From contig JACPSZ010000002.1 in the NCBI GenBank assembly GCA_024860875.1, forward strand, positions 1-42,252: a stretch of DNA of 42,252 bases, given 5' to 3'. A model generated the notes under the pieces. It was not told where the DNA came from. It did not search any database and saw only the letters and a program-made list of their open reading frames with translations. Every line of letters starts with the position of its first letter. Positions within the stretch are counted from its first letter, which is position 1. Made by a program: the position numbers and the translations under genes. Source of the stretch: Nitrososphaerota archaeon. GTDB lineage: Archaea > Thermoproteota > Nitrososphaeria > Nitrososphaerales > UBA57. Below, one piece after another: positions 15,117 through 23,394 of this stretch.

Positions 15117-17201
15117 ATGAAAGAAAATGTCCTACTACAGTCCGTTGCAAAACTTGATCCTAGGTATCTCGCGAAGAATAATCTAGTGATGCTGATGGTA
15201 GAGATAGGTTTCGCAATAGTGCTTACTACGGCATTATTCCCTTTGATCCCAGCAGAATTCATAAGGAGGGGGTCCTCATTCTATTTACAGTTAGCCATAA
15301 TTCTGATTGCTACAGTGTGGTTTGCTACTTTTTCAGAAGCTGTTGCAGAGTATCAGGCCAAGGCAAGGGTTGATTTCCTGAGGACGCTGGAAAGAGAAGT
15401 GCTTGCTAGGAAGATGGTGGACGGAAAGGAAGTGATAGTAAAGTCTTCAATGCTAAAGCCAGGTGACGAAGTCACAGTCTATTCGGGAGAGATAATTCCA
15501 GTTGATGGACTCGTCAGCAAGGGAGTCGCCTTTGTAGATCAATCAATGATAACGGGAGAGTCGAACCCCGTCGTAAAAGAGAAGAATGGCCATGTTATGG
15601 GGGGGACTAGGGTTGCAACAGACAAGCTTGTCATAGAAATTACTGCGGAAGCGGGCAAAAGTTTCCTTGATCAGATGGTTGGACTTATTGAAAGTGCGAC
15701 AAGACCGAAGACTAAGAACGAAATAGCATTAATGACATTGCTTTCAGGGCTGTCAGTAATTTTCATAACGGTAGTTGGAAGTTTACTGTTCTTCGCGCAC
15801 TTTCTGGGCTATGATGTCGACATTGCCATGCTAATTGCTCTGCTTGTAGCTCTGTTGCCTACAACTATAGGAGGCCTACTGCCTGCGATTGGAGTTGCTG
15901 GCATTACAAGACTCGGCAAGGACAACATTATAGCAAAATCAGGCAAGGGAATCGAAGCTGCAGGGGACTGCGACGTTCTTGTCCTCGACAAAACCGGCAC
16001 GATTACGGAGGGGTGTAGAGGTGCAATTCAGTTCATACCAATGCAGAATTATACCGAAGGGGACGTAGGGCAAGCAGCTTATGCAGGTTCAATTCACGAT
16101 AATACACATGAAGGAAAGTCTATAATCGCGCTTGCTGAAGAGAAAGGGTTTATTCCTCCGTTGGTTGAAAAAATGCTCGTTGCCAAGCAGATAGAATTCT
16201 CCGCAGAAACCAGATTCAGCGGCATCGAATTCGTAGCACGGAAAAGGGCGAGGGTTGAAAAATCAGTTCCTACAGTTGCAGAAACAGGTGCGAGCAAAGT
16301 TGCAAAAATGCTTCTGGACTTGGACAAAGCTGACAAAGAAATTAGGATTCTCAAAGGTTCGATAGATGCAATGCTGAAAATGGTCAAGGATGTTAATGAA
16401 GCAGAATTGAGATTCAAGGCGCAAGAGATTTCGCTGAACCAAGGAACTCCTCTTATCATAGCAATAAATAAGGAAGTTATCGGGCTTGTGTTTCTGAAAG
16501 ACAGCCTCAAGAAAAACATTCGTGAAAAAATAAACGAAATCAAGGCTACGGGAATTACCACCGTTATGATAACCGGAGACAATAGCGTTACTGCTCAGGT
16601 TATTGCAAAAGAAGCTAATATTGATCAGTCAATTGCCGAGGCGGTGCCTGCTGACAAGCTGAAGAAGGTCGAAGAGGAGCAATCAAAGGGTCATGTCGTT
16701 GGAATGGTAGGCGATGGAACAAACGATGCCCCCGCACTGGCAAAAGCTGACATTGGTTTAGCGATGAATAGTGGCACAGCAGCTGCCAAAGAAGCTGCAA
16801 ACATGATTGATCTTGACTCGGACCCTTCAAAGATCTTGCACGTTGTAAAACTTGGAAAGCAGAAATTGATGACCAGAGGAGCGATAACGACCTTTAGCAT
16901 AACCAATGATATTGCAAAATACTTTACCATATTGCCTGCAATATTCGTTAATGATAGTCCCATTTTTGCCGCTCTAAATGTCATGCAGTTAAGTACGGAA
17001 ACTGCGGTCCTTTCCACGCTGATATTCAACGCAATTGTAATTCCCCTTCTCATACCTTTGGCGCTAAAAGGAATTAAATTCGCGTCAGAATCACCGCAGA
17101 GGACGTTCATTAAGAACATGCTGATCTATGGAATAGGGGGTACTATACTGCCTTTCATCGCGATAAAGGGCATAGATGTGCTTCTCTCAGCGTTGGTGTA
17201 G
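15117..17201 (+). CDS. kdpB: Potassium-transporting ATPase subunit KdpB
   Basis: A 694-residue P-type ATPase that energises potassium uptake. Key sites: TGES at 146-149 (dephosphorylation loop), LLPTTIGGLLPAIG (about 246-259) in the membrane, phosphorylated aspartate D291 in LDKTGTITEG, KGSIDAM near 413-419 in the nucleotide domain, and GDGTNDAPALAKADIGLAM near the hinge. Between SGIEF (ending 372) and IRILKGS (from 409) the nucleotide domain has roughly 35 extra lysine-rich residues compared with E. coli, where the equivalent stretch is very short. All catalytic residues are kept, so the pump should work. Confidence 0.96.
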   Translation: MKENVLLQSVAKLDPRYLAKNNLVMLMVEIGFAIVLTTALFPLIPAEFIRRGSSFYLQLAIILIATVWFATFSEAVAEYQAKARVDFLRTLEREVLARKMVDGKEVIVKSSMLKPGDEVTVYSGEIIPVDGLVSKGVAFVDQSMITGESNPVVKEKNGHVMGGTRVATDKLVIEITAEAGKSFLDQMVGLIESATRPKTKNEIALMTLLSGLSVIFITVVGSLLFFAHFLGYDVDIAMLIALLVALLPTTIGGLLPAIGVAGITRLGKDNIIAKSGKGIEAAGDCDVLVLDKTGTITEGCRGAIQFIPMQNYTEGDVGQAAYAGSIHDNTHEGKSIIALAEEKGFIPPLVEKMLVAKQIEFSAETRFSGIEFVARKRARVEKSVPTVAETGASKVAKMLLDLDKADKEIRILKGSIDAMLKMVKDVNEAELRFKAQEISLNQGTPLIIAINKEVIGLVFLKDSLKKNIREKINEIKATGITTVMITGDNSVTAQVIAKEANIDQSIAEAVPADKLKKVEEEQSKGHVVGMVGDGTNDAPALAKADIGLAMNSGTAAAKEAANMIDLDSDPSKILHVVKLGKQKLMTRGAITTFSITNDIAKYFTILPAIFVNDSPIFAALNVMQLSTETAVLSTLIFNAIVIPLLIPLALKGIKFASESPQRTFIKNMLIYGIGGTILPFIAIKGIDVLLSALV

Positions 17202-17205
17202 CTAA

Positions 17206-17670
17206 ATGAAGACCGAATTTGGAATCGCGATAAAGACATTTTTGCTGATGCTCCTAATAACTGGAGTCGTCTATCCTTTGATGTTGGTTGCAATAGGCCA
17301 GATAGCATTTCCATCTCAGACTAATGGCAGCTTGGTACAGATAGATGGCAGAACCGTTGGATCGGAACTAATCGGGCAGGAGTTCAAGTCTCCAAAGTTC
17401 TTCCATAGCAGACCTGCAGCCGAATCAGCATCAGGGTTGGATCCACATATAACTCCGCAGGGGGCATTTTCCCAGATTCCAAACCTGAGCAGAGCAACAG
17501 GCATCCCAGAAGATGAACTAAAAGCACTCGTAGAGCTTGAAGTGGAGAGGAATAGGGTTGCCAACCTTGAAGTGTTCGCTGAGGAATATGCTAACGTGCT
17601 AATGCTCAATCTGGAGTTAGTAAAGAAATACCCGCAAGTATATGCAGAGTTCTTGGGCAGAGAGGGCTAA
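17206..17670 (+). CDS. kdpC: Potassium-transporting ATPase subunit KdpC, compact form
   Basis: A 154-residue single-pass subunit (helix about 9-32) that stabilises the Kdp complex and raises its ATP affinity. Conserved elements are FFHSRPAA (about 66-73), SASGLDPHITPQGAFSQIP (75-93), and a terminal VLMLNLEL. It is short: the segment that in E. coli lies between W-S-R-P and S-A-S-G-L-D (about 45 residues with the G-S-N-L motif) is missing, so HSRPAAE runs directly into SASGLD. The ATG is four bases after the kdpB stop. Confidence 0.92.
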   Translation: MKTEFGIAIKTFLLMLLITGVVYPLMLVAIGQIAFPSQTNGSLVQIDGRTVGSELIGQEFKSPKFFHSRPAAESASGLDPHITPQGAFSQIPNLSRATGIPEDELKALVELEVERNRVANLEVFAEEYANVLMLNLELVKKYPQVYAEFLGREG

Positions 17671-17685
17671 AAACGAGTCGAGGAG

Positions 17686-18117
17686 TTAGGTCTTTATGTG
17701 TTCATCAGGAACTCTTGAAAGATGCTCGTGAATGATGAGCCAATCTGAGTCGTTCTTGGTCAGTACGAAGGTTACCCTTGATCTTACTTTGATGCTTCTT
17801 CCCTCAAAAGTCGTATTATCAACCAATACGCCGCTGTAATTCAGTACAAACGTCGCTATAGCAACTTTGTCGATTAGACTGATCTTAATGTTTTGAATCT
17901 GGTAATCGTATCCAGAAAGGCTCGCGAAGCCCATCTCCTCCAGCACCAAAGCATCCCGCACATCCTGCATTTCATAAGGGGGGTTTTCTCCGAACTTGCT
18001 GAACCTCCCATCGTCAACATGTATCCTTGACAATACGCCAAAGTTTCTATTCTTCCCTGCTTCGAATGCCGCATAAATAGTACCCTTGACCTTCTCCTCT
18101 TCGCTCTTGATACTCAT
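17686..18117 (-). CDS. NTF2-like/SnoaL-like protein
   Basis: A 143-residue protein with the cone-shaped alpha-beta NTF2 fold pattern: an amino-terminal helix (EEEKVKGTIYAAFEAGKNRN), a short loop with HVDDGRFSKFG, paired strands IKISLIDKVAIATFVLNYSG and VRSRVTFVLTKND, and the closing strand WLIIHEHLS, a common ending in SnoaL-like proteins. Members include isomerases, hydratases and stress-linked proteins; no catalytic assignment is possible here. A minus-strand TATA-like GGTATTTAGC at about 18138-18145 would give a leaderless message. It precedes nothing on its strand but is convergent with kdpC. Confidence 0.7.
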   Translation of the reverse strand: MSIKSEEEKVKGTIYAAFEAGKNRNFGVLSRIHVDDGRFSKFGENPPYEMQDVRDALVLEEMGFASLSGYDYQIQNIKISLIDKVAIATFVLNYSGVLVDNTTFEGRSIKVRSRVTFVLTKNDSDWLIIHEHLSRVPDEHIKT

Positions 18118-18160
18118 CGCTATGACAATAAAGCTAAATACCGTTTAAGTCTATGTAGTA

Positions 18161-18547
18161 TTACTTTTTCTTCTTGCTGGGCTTTTTTGGAGGAGCTGGC
18201 ATATCCTGCCAGAAACCTATCGGGTTCCCAGAAGGATCAAAACCAGCAGCCGTCCATCCGACATTTGGAACTTCCATCTTCATGAATATCTTGCCGCCAG
18301 CCTCTTTGAACTTCTTGATAGAGTCGTCTATGGATTTTACACTTGCATAGTTGAGCACCGTCTGGTTCGGTTTAGTCTTCTTGTACATTCCTCCGCCGAT
18401 TTGTTTTGAGCCCATGTCTATCAGCCAGTATTCCATACCCGGCATCTTGGAGTTCTTGAACTTCCACCCAAAGACTTCGCCATAGAATTTCCTGAGTTTG
18501 GGGAGATCGTTTACAGGAATTTCAACGTGAACAATTGGATCAGGCAT
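18161..18547 (-). CDS. VOC (glyoxalase/bleomycin-resistance) family protein
   Basis: A 128-residue vicinal-oxygen-chelate protein. It begins MPDPIVHVEIPVNDLPKLR and has the typical FYGEVFGWKF motif (about 22-31) and a second-half NVGWTAAGFDPSGNPIGFWQ near 97-116, so one full VOC module is present. The usual metal ligands seem partly kept (H7, a glutamate-like site replaced by Q114 in FWQD), so enzymatic activity is doubtful. The tail PPKKPSKKKK is strongly basic. The open frame extends two codons up to a GTG at 18553, but a TATA box (TTATAT at 18571-18576) sits 26 bp before the ATG at 18547, arguing for a leaderless start there. Confidence 0.8.
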   Translation of the reverse strand: MPDPIVHVEIPVNDLPKLRKFYGEVFGWKFKNSKMPGMEYWLIDMGSKQIGGGMYKKTKPNQTVLNYASVKSIDDSIKKFKEAGGKIFMKMEVPNVGWTAAGFDPSGNPIGFWQDMPAPPKKPSKKKK

Positions 18548-18702
18548 TAGCACGATTTTGCTTTCATGCTATATAAGCCGGCCGTTTCGAGGATAGAAAT
18601 TCAATCTTCTAGAAGATTTTGCGGGACAGCCGTTCCAAAGTGTTCCTTATCATAGCCAGAAACAATAATGTGCTATGCGTGATGCGGGTGTTCGAGAGTT
18701 GA

Positions 18703-18730
18703 TGGAGGTTTCCGCTTTGGAAACCTTCCA
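18703..18730 (+). promoter_or_regulatory. Inverted repeat before the winged-helix gene
   Basis: TGGAGGTTTCC (18703-18713) and GGAAACCTTCCA (18719-18730) pair over 11 positions with one bulged base, around a five-base loop. It lies 21 bases before the ATG of a DNA-binding protein, where an autoregulatory operator or a leader hairpin would be expected. The rest of the 18554-18751 gap shows no gene. Confidence 0.5.
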
Positions 18731-18751
18731 CCAGCTCAGGAATGATAGAAG

Positions 18752-19036
18752 ATGCCAAGCAACAGAACACAGCTAAAAATCATCACCGATGTTCTGAAGA
18801 CCGCTAGGGACAATCACCAAGAGGAAGGAATTGGCATCAGCACGCTTCTTAGAGGGGGCAACTTACCATACAATCGCCTGAAGGCCCTGGTCGCGAACTT
18901 AATACAGCATAATTTACTTGAGGAGATAGTTCATGAGAAGGGCAGGAGATACAAAATAAGCCTCAAAGGATACGAATTTCTGCAGACATATTCCCGTTTT
19001 GAAGAATTCACAAGGTCATTCGGATTAGAACTATGA
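18752..19036 (+). CDS. Winged-helix DNA-binding protein (HTH_45-like)
   Basis: A 94-residue single-domain regulator. The pattern, helix 1 (RTQLKIITDVLKTARD), recognition region (GISTLLRGGNLPYNRLKALVANLIQHNLL), and a wing (EEIVHEKGRRYKISLKGYEFLQTY), matches the small archaeal winged-helix family in which the terminal helix often pairs two subunits. Such proteins are common in Nitrososphaerota and act as transcription regulators. The hairpin 21 bases upstream could be its own binding site. Targets are unknown; the Nudix gene starts 46 bases downstream with its own TATA box. Confidence 0.82.
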   Translation: MPSNRTQLKIITDVLKTARDNHQEEGIGISTLLRGGNLPYNRLKALVANLIQHNLLEEIVHEKGRRYKISLKGYEFLQTYSRFEEFTRSFGLEL

Positions 19037-19049
19037 TTCTGAATAACTG

Positions 19050-19057
19050 TTTATTAG
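19050..19057 (+). promoter_or_regulatory. TATA box of the Nudix gene
   Basis: TTTATTAG is centred 29 bp before the ATG at 19083. This supports that ATG rather than the TTG at 19065 and predicts a leader of only a few bases. Confidence 0.55.
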
Positions 19058-19082
19058 GGTTGTTTTGCGTCAAGTGATTAAT

Positions 19083-19583
19083 ATGAAATACTGCCCCGAG
19101 TGCAGGAGCGAGCTTACAAGAAGGGTAATTGATGGGAAGGAGAGGTTAGCATGCGTCAACTGTGACTTTGTAGTATGGGGCAACCCCGTTCCAGTAGCTG
19201 CTGCGGTTGTTGAATACGATGGAGGGATAGTATTGGTAAGGCCTAGGGCGAAGCCTGCTGTATGGGCTTTACCTGCAGGCTACGTTGAAGATGGGGAAAA
19301 TGCGGAGCAGGCAGCTGTAAGAGAAGTCAAGGAGGAAACAAACTTGGATGTTAGGATAAACAGGGTCATAGGAACGTATCCTATAAACAGACCGAACAAG
19401 GCTCTGATCTACATAGCGCTTGCAACAGAAACTATAGGAGGAGAGTTGAGGGCTGGGGACGACGCTCTTGAAGCATCTATTTTCACAGTCTATCAGGCAA
19501 TCGAGAAGCTCAGAGGGACAACTTCGGGCAAGGCCCTCGAAAGTTACCTTATGGCTGACAAATTGCAAATGCAAAAGGTCTGA
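19083..19583 (+). CDS. Nudix hydrolase with amino-terminal zinc ribbon
   Basis: A 166-residue pyrophosphohydrolase. An amino-terminal zinc ribbon (C4-P-E-C7 and C24-V-N-C27) is followed by the Nudix box at 66-88: GYVEDGE, seven residues, then REVKEETNL. The acidic metal-binding residues E81, E84 and E85 are present; the usual glycine near the end of the box is asparagine. The layout resembles archaeal ADP-ribose or NADH pyrophosphatase-like proteins, but the substrate is not determined. The open frame reaches a TTG at 19065; the ATG at 19083 fits the TATA box and starts directly at the zinc ribbon. Its stop abuts the dph2 start. Confidence 0.88.
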   Translation: MKYCPECRSELTRRVIDGKERLACVNCDFVVWGNPVPVAAAVVEYDGGIVLVRPRAKPAVWALPAGYVEDGENAEQAAVREVKEETNLDVRINRVIGTYPINRPNKALIYIALATETIGGELRAGDDALEASIFTVYQAIEKLRGTTSGKALESYLMADKLQMQKV

Positions 19584-20594
19584 GTGCTTTACATGCTACA
19601 GATTGATCATGAGAGAATCTATCAGGAAATAGAACGGAGGAAGCCCAGAGCAGTCGCACTTTCAGCGCCAGACGCCCTGATCCCTAAGACAGAAGAGATC
19701 GCTGCAAGGATTATGGAGAGATATGGAATAAACGCCTTCGTAATGGGTGATGCCTGCTACGGAACCTGCGACACCAGCGACGGGGAAATCGTCAAGCTTG
19801 AGGCTGACCTTGCTTTCAACATAGGCCATACAATTTCATTCGAGAAACTAGGCAAGCAAACAATATTGATAGATGCTTTTGATGATGTAAAATTCGACAG
19901 GGTGCTTGAAAACTCTATTCCTATTCTAAAGCAGTACAAGCAGATAGGCTTGACTACTTTTAGTCAACACCTCCATGAACTTGCGAAAGCTAAAGAATTC
20001 TACGAGAGACACGGCTTCGGAGTTGTGGTTGGAAAGGGTAAGGGCCAGCTAATGGATGGGCAAATTTTTGGCTGTGAATTTTACCCAGTTTATTACGTCA
20101 AGGATGATGTCGACGCTTTTCTGCTTCTGGGGCAGAGTAACTTTCACGCTATCGGGGTTGCACTGTCCTCCAACAAGCCGACTTACATGCTCGACCCATA
20201 TGCTAGCGAAGTTATAGATGTTCAGCAGCTTGCCAACGAGAGGTTGAAAAAATCCATACTTGCAGTTTACAAGGCCAGGGATGCGGAGAGGTTCGGGCTA
20301 ATTGTTGGGTTAAGAGATGGGCAGTCGATGTTGCATCAAACCTTGAGCTTGAAGAAGAAACTAGAGGATCATGGCAAGAAAGTTGAACTGATCGCCTTAA
20401 GGGACATTACGAGCGAAAGATTAGCTCAGCTAAGGAGAGTTGACGCTTTCATACAAACTGCGTGCCCGAGGATTTCTGTAGATGGGTATACTTTTGACAG
20501 GCCCGTATTGTCTGTTCCTCAAGCTGAAGCACTCATCAGAGTTCTAGAGGGCAAAGATCCAGGGGAGTTTCTAGTAAGGGCAAACTGGCTGTAA
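19584..20594 (+). CDS. dph2: Diphthamide synthase Dph2
   Basis: A 336-residue 2-(3-amino-3-carboxypropyl)histidine synthase, the non-canonical radical-SAM enzyme that starts diphthamide formation on elongation factor 2. The three widely spaced cluster cysteines are C58 (or C62) in MGDACYGTCD, C164 in IFGCEFYP and C294 in QTACPRIS, matching C59, C163 and C287 of the Pyrococcus enzyme. Archaeal Dph2 works as a homodimer, so no Dph1 is needed. The longest start is a GTG immediately after the Nudix TGA; an ATG three codons later (19593) is equally possible. Confidence 0.94.
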   Translation: MLYMLQIDHERIYQEIERRKPRAVALSAPDALIPKTEEIAARIMERYGINAFVMGDACYGTCDTSDGEIVKLEADLAFNIGHTISFEKLGKQTILIDAFDDVKFDRVLENSIPILKQYKQIGLTTFSQHLHELAKAKEFYERHGFGVVVGKGKGQLMDGQIFGCEFYPVYYVKDDVDAFLLLGQSNFHAIGVALSSNKPTYMLDPYASEVIDVQQLANERLKKSILAVYKARDAERFGLIVGLRDGQSMLHQTLSLKKKLEDHGKKVELIALRDITSERLAQLRRVDAFIQTACPRISVDGYTFDRPVLSVPQAEALIRVLEGKDPGEFLVRANWL

Positions 20595-20611
20595 CGTTCA
20601 ATTACTGAAGG

Positions 20612-20619
20612 CATATAGC
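20612..20619 (+). promoter_or_regulatory. TATA box of the MFS gene
   Basis: CATATAGC is centred about 27 bp before the ATG at 20643, so transcription would begin at or next to the start codon (leaderless). Confidence 0.55.
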
Positions 20620-20642
20620 CAATCATCAGTAGCGCTTACTGC

Positions 20643-21809
20643 ATGGAAAAGCAGCGGACACAGGAACGGACAACGCTTTTCGTTTTATCAACAATAATCT
20701 TCATACTCTATGCTTCTCAAGTCCAATTTAGACCGATATTCCCGCAATATGTGGAATTGAAAGGTGGAGGTGAGGCTGCCGTTGGCTTGGCAATATTTCT
20801 GAACTGGCTCGCTCAGGCCATTCTTGCAATACCTTCCGGTTCTTTGTCAGACAAAATCGGAAGAAAGGCAACAACCATCTTAGGCGCAATAATAGCCGCT
20901 GCAGGGCTCTTCTTTCTTCCTGTAGCATCAACTGTAATTTTGATTATGCTGTTTTACTTTATTGCGGGAATAGGACAAGGAGCTTACAGCACGGCAACTG
21001 CAGCATATCCTGTTGATCTTGCTAAATCTGGGCAGGCAGGAAGAGCTATAGGTTGGAGCCAAGCGGCAAGGCAGAGCGCTCTATCTTTTGGGCCTGCAAT
21101 AGGAGGAGTACTTGCTACATTTTCAGACTTTAGTACTGTATTCATAATATCTGCTTTAATGGCCGCAGTTGCCGCGTCAATTTCTTGGCTCAAACTGCCA
21201 GATTTGCGACAGCAAAAGCCTGTAGCAAAGATGCAGTACAATTTTCGAGACGCCATCTCAAACCCAATAATTCTCGGCTGTGTAGTCGCTACTTTCTCTC
21301 TGCAGTTTTCGAATAGTGTCTTCTTATCATTCATACCTCTATATGCAAGGCAGCTCCCGATTGCAATAATCGGTTTGGTGTTCACGGTTCAGGGCCTGAT
21401 GAACGTGGTCGGGCGACCATTAGTTGGCGAGTTTTCCGCAAAAATCAGCAGGAGAGTCCTTGCGATCTCTCTAGGCATGGTTTCTGGAGCTGCCGGGATG
21501 TTGGTCCTCAGTCTTTCATCGTCTTTTGAATTTCTTATAGGTTCTGCAATTCTTATCGGCTTCTCCACAGGTATAGGCATAGTTCTTCTTCTAACCATCG
21601 TTGCTGAACAGGCTCCAAGCGAAAAGAGAGGCTTCGTGATAGGTTTTCACAACACTGCAATTTACTTGGGCTTAGGCACTGGGTCGGCAATAGAAGGGAT
21701 AGTAATAGAAAACTTTGGTTATCCGATTGCCTTCCAATCTTCTGCATTATTGACGCTTGCAGGTCTTATTGCGTTTGCAGTTCTGGTAAAGCTCAAAAGG
21801 AATGCGTAA
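20643..21809 (+). CDS. Major facilitator superfamily transporter
   Basis: A 388-residue membrane protein with about 12 helices. The MFS loop 2-3 signature reads SGSLSDKIGRKATTILG (about 60-76), and a related motif in the second half, VGRPLVGEFSAKISRRVLAI, marks the pseudo-repeat. Charged residues within helices are few, consistent with a drug- or small-molecule exporter, but the family does not predict a substrate. It has its own TATA box. The next gene on this strand is the helicase. Confidence 0.9.
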   Translation: MEKQRTQERTTLFVLSTIIFILYASQVQFRPIFPQYVELKGGGEAAVGLAIFLNWLAQAILAIPSGSLSDKIGRKATTILGAIIAAAGLFFLPVASTVILIMLFYFIAGIGQGAYSTATAAYPVDLAKSGQAGRAIGWSQAARQSALSFGPAIGGVLATFSDFSTVFIISALMAAVAASISWLKLPDLRQQKPVAKMQYNFRDAISNPIILGCVVATFSLQFSNSVFLSFIPLYARQLPIAIIGLVFTVQGLMNVVGRPLVGEFSAKISRRVLAISLGMVSGAAGMLVLSLSSSFEFLIGSAILIGFSTGIGIVLLLTIVAEQAPSEKRGFVIGFHNTAIYLGLGTGSAIEGIVIENFGYPIAFQSSALLTLAGLIAFAVLVKLKRNA

Positions 21810-21823
21810 CTAATTTCCCCGAT

Positions 21824-21946
21824 TCACACATTTCTGTAGGATTTTCGGTAAGGGCCTCTTTTCTTCTTGCGAGCCTTTTTCTTTCGCTCATCTTCTTTCA
21901 GCATAACATCTTGGTTCTCAGGCATTAAGGGAACATCTTTTATCAT
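21824..21946 (-). CDS. Possible small basic protein, 40 residues
   Basis: A short frame (ATG at 21946) encodes an acidic-then-basic peptide: MIKDVPLMPENQDVMLKEDE followed by a lysine/arginine-rich half that contains KKKARKKKRGPYRKS. The biased, well-organised composition is unlike random frames. It occupies almost all of the 158-base gap between the MFS and helicase genes, on the opposite strand. No clear TATA box is seen for it, and its start region overlaps the helicase promoter. The family is not recognised; nucleic-acid or ribosome binding is only a guess from the charge. Confidence 0.45.
   Translation of the reverse strand: MIKDVPLMPENQDVMLKEDERKKKARKKKRGPYRKSYRNV
21938..21945 (+). promoter_or_regulatory. 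TATA box of the helicase gene
   Basis: TTTTATCA (about 21938-21945) is centred 26 bp before the TTG at 21968, predicting a leaderless message starting on a TTG codon. Confidence 0.5.
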
Positions 21947-21967
21947 TGCACATAATCCTTTACCTGC

Positions 21968-23377
21968 TTGACCCAACAGTCAGTCTTCGACAGCTTTTCA
22001 GAACAGATCAAGCTAGCGCTAAAGCTAGCCTCTATCACGACTCCCACTCCTCCGCAGAACGATGCTATACCGCATGTCCTTGAGGGCAGGAATGTCCTGC
22101 TCTTTGCACCCACAGGAACGGGAAAGACTGAAGCTGCTCTACTGCCAATTCTGAACAATTTCCTAAAGAATCGACCAGATAGTGGAATTTCGATAATTTA
22201 CATAACCCCGATGCGAGCTCTTAACAGAGACCTGCTCATCAGGTTGAACTTCTGGGCTTCGAAATTAAAATTCACTGTTGAAATAAGGCACGGCGACACT
22301 CCTCAAAAAGATAGGAGGAGGCAGTCCGAGAAACCTCCGGACCTTCTTGTTACTACGCCAGAAACGCTGCAAGCAATATTGCCCGGGAAGGCTATGCGGA
22401 AGCACCTAAGCACTGTTAGATGGGTCATAATCGATGAAATCCACGCACTCGTAGAGAGCAAAAGAGGAGTCCAACTAACTGTAGGATTAGAAAGGCTCCG
22501 AGAAGTAACTAAAAACAACCTGCAGATTGTTGGTCTTTCAGCAACGATAGGCTCTCCAGAGGAGGCTGCAAAGTTTCTGGTGGGAGAGGGAAGAAGCATA
22601 GAGATGGTGCATTCGACGGTTCAAAAGACGATGAAATACTACATCGAGTATCCAAAGCCGAGGGAAGAGGATCAGGTTGTTGCGCAAAGCCTCTTCATCG
22701 CCCCAGAACCAGCGGCAAGGATTGGAAGGATAAGCGAGTTGGTCAGCGACCATGAGTCTACGTTAGTGTTCGTAAACAGCAGAACGATAGCAGAGATGCT
22801 CGGCCACAAGTTCAATGTCTTACGCAAAGACATGGCAGTACATCATAGCTCCCTTCCCAAAGAAGAAAGGGAGAGAGTGGAGTCACAGTTCAAGGCTAAA
22901 GGTCTGAAAGGTCTTGTATGTACATCAACGTTAGAACTCGGCATCGACATAGGTTCCGTCGATTTAGCAGTTCAATACATGTCCCCAAGGCAGGTTTCCG
23001 CATTGATCCAAAGGGTAGGGAGGGCTGGTCACGCCCTGACAAAAGATTCTGAGGGAATAATACTTGCGGTCTCAACCGATGACATATTCGAATCAGTAGC
23101 GACCATAGCGTGCGCGAAAGCTGGTGAACTTGAAAAACTCAAGATTCCAAAAAATGCATATGATGTCCTTGCTCACCAGATAGCAGGGTTTGCATTAGAC
23201 CACGACGGAAAATTACCTTCTACACAAGCGTTAACAATAGTAAGAAGTGCATATCCATTCAAAGAGCTCTCCGAGGAGGATTTCGCAAAGGTTCTGAACT
23301 ATCTTGAGGCCCTTAGGATAGTCAAGATTTCAGATGGGGCGTACACTTCATCTGCAAGGGAAGGGTCTGGAAGATAG
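21968..23377 (+). pseudogene. Lhr-like superfamily 2 helicase, amino-terminal part (broken gene)
   Basis: This 469-residue frame holds both RecA domains of an Lhr-type DNA/RNA helicase: Walker A APTGTGKT (47-54), DEIH (156-159), SAT (191-193), TSTLELGIDIG (318-327) and motif VI QRVGRAGH (347-354), then the winged-helix region up to LRIVKISDGAYTS. It then meets a TAG at 23375. The family normally continues into a beta-rich segment with an F-I-x-K-G-x-x-W motif. That motif is found here in another frame, FICKGRVWKIEKIADD at about 23346-23394, leading into the next open frame. Roughly 45-60 residues that intact relatives have between the two points appear to be missing. A disabling deletion, a split functional gene or an assembly error could explain this. 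Confidence 0.75.
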
Positions 23378-23394
23378 AGAAGATTGCCGATGAT

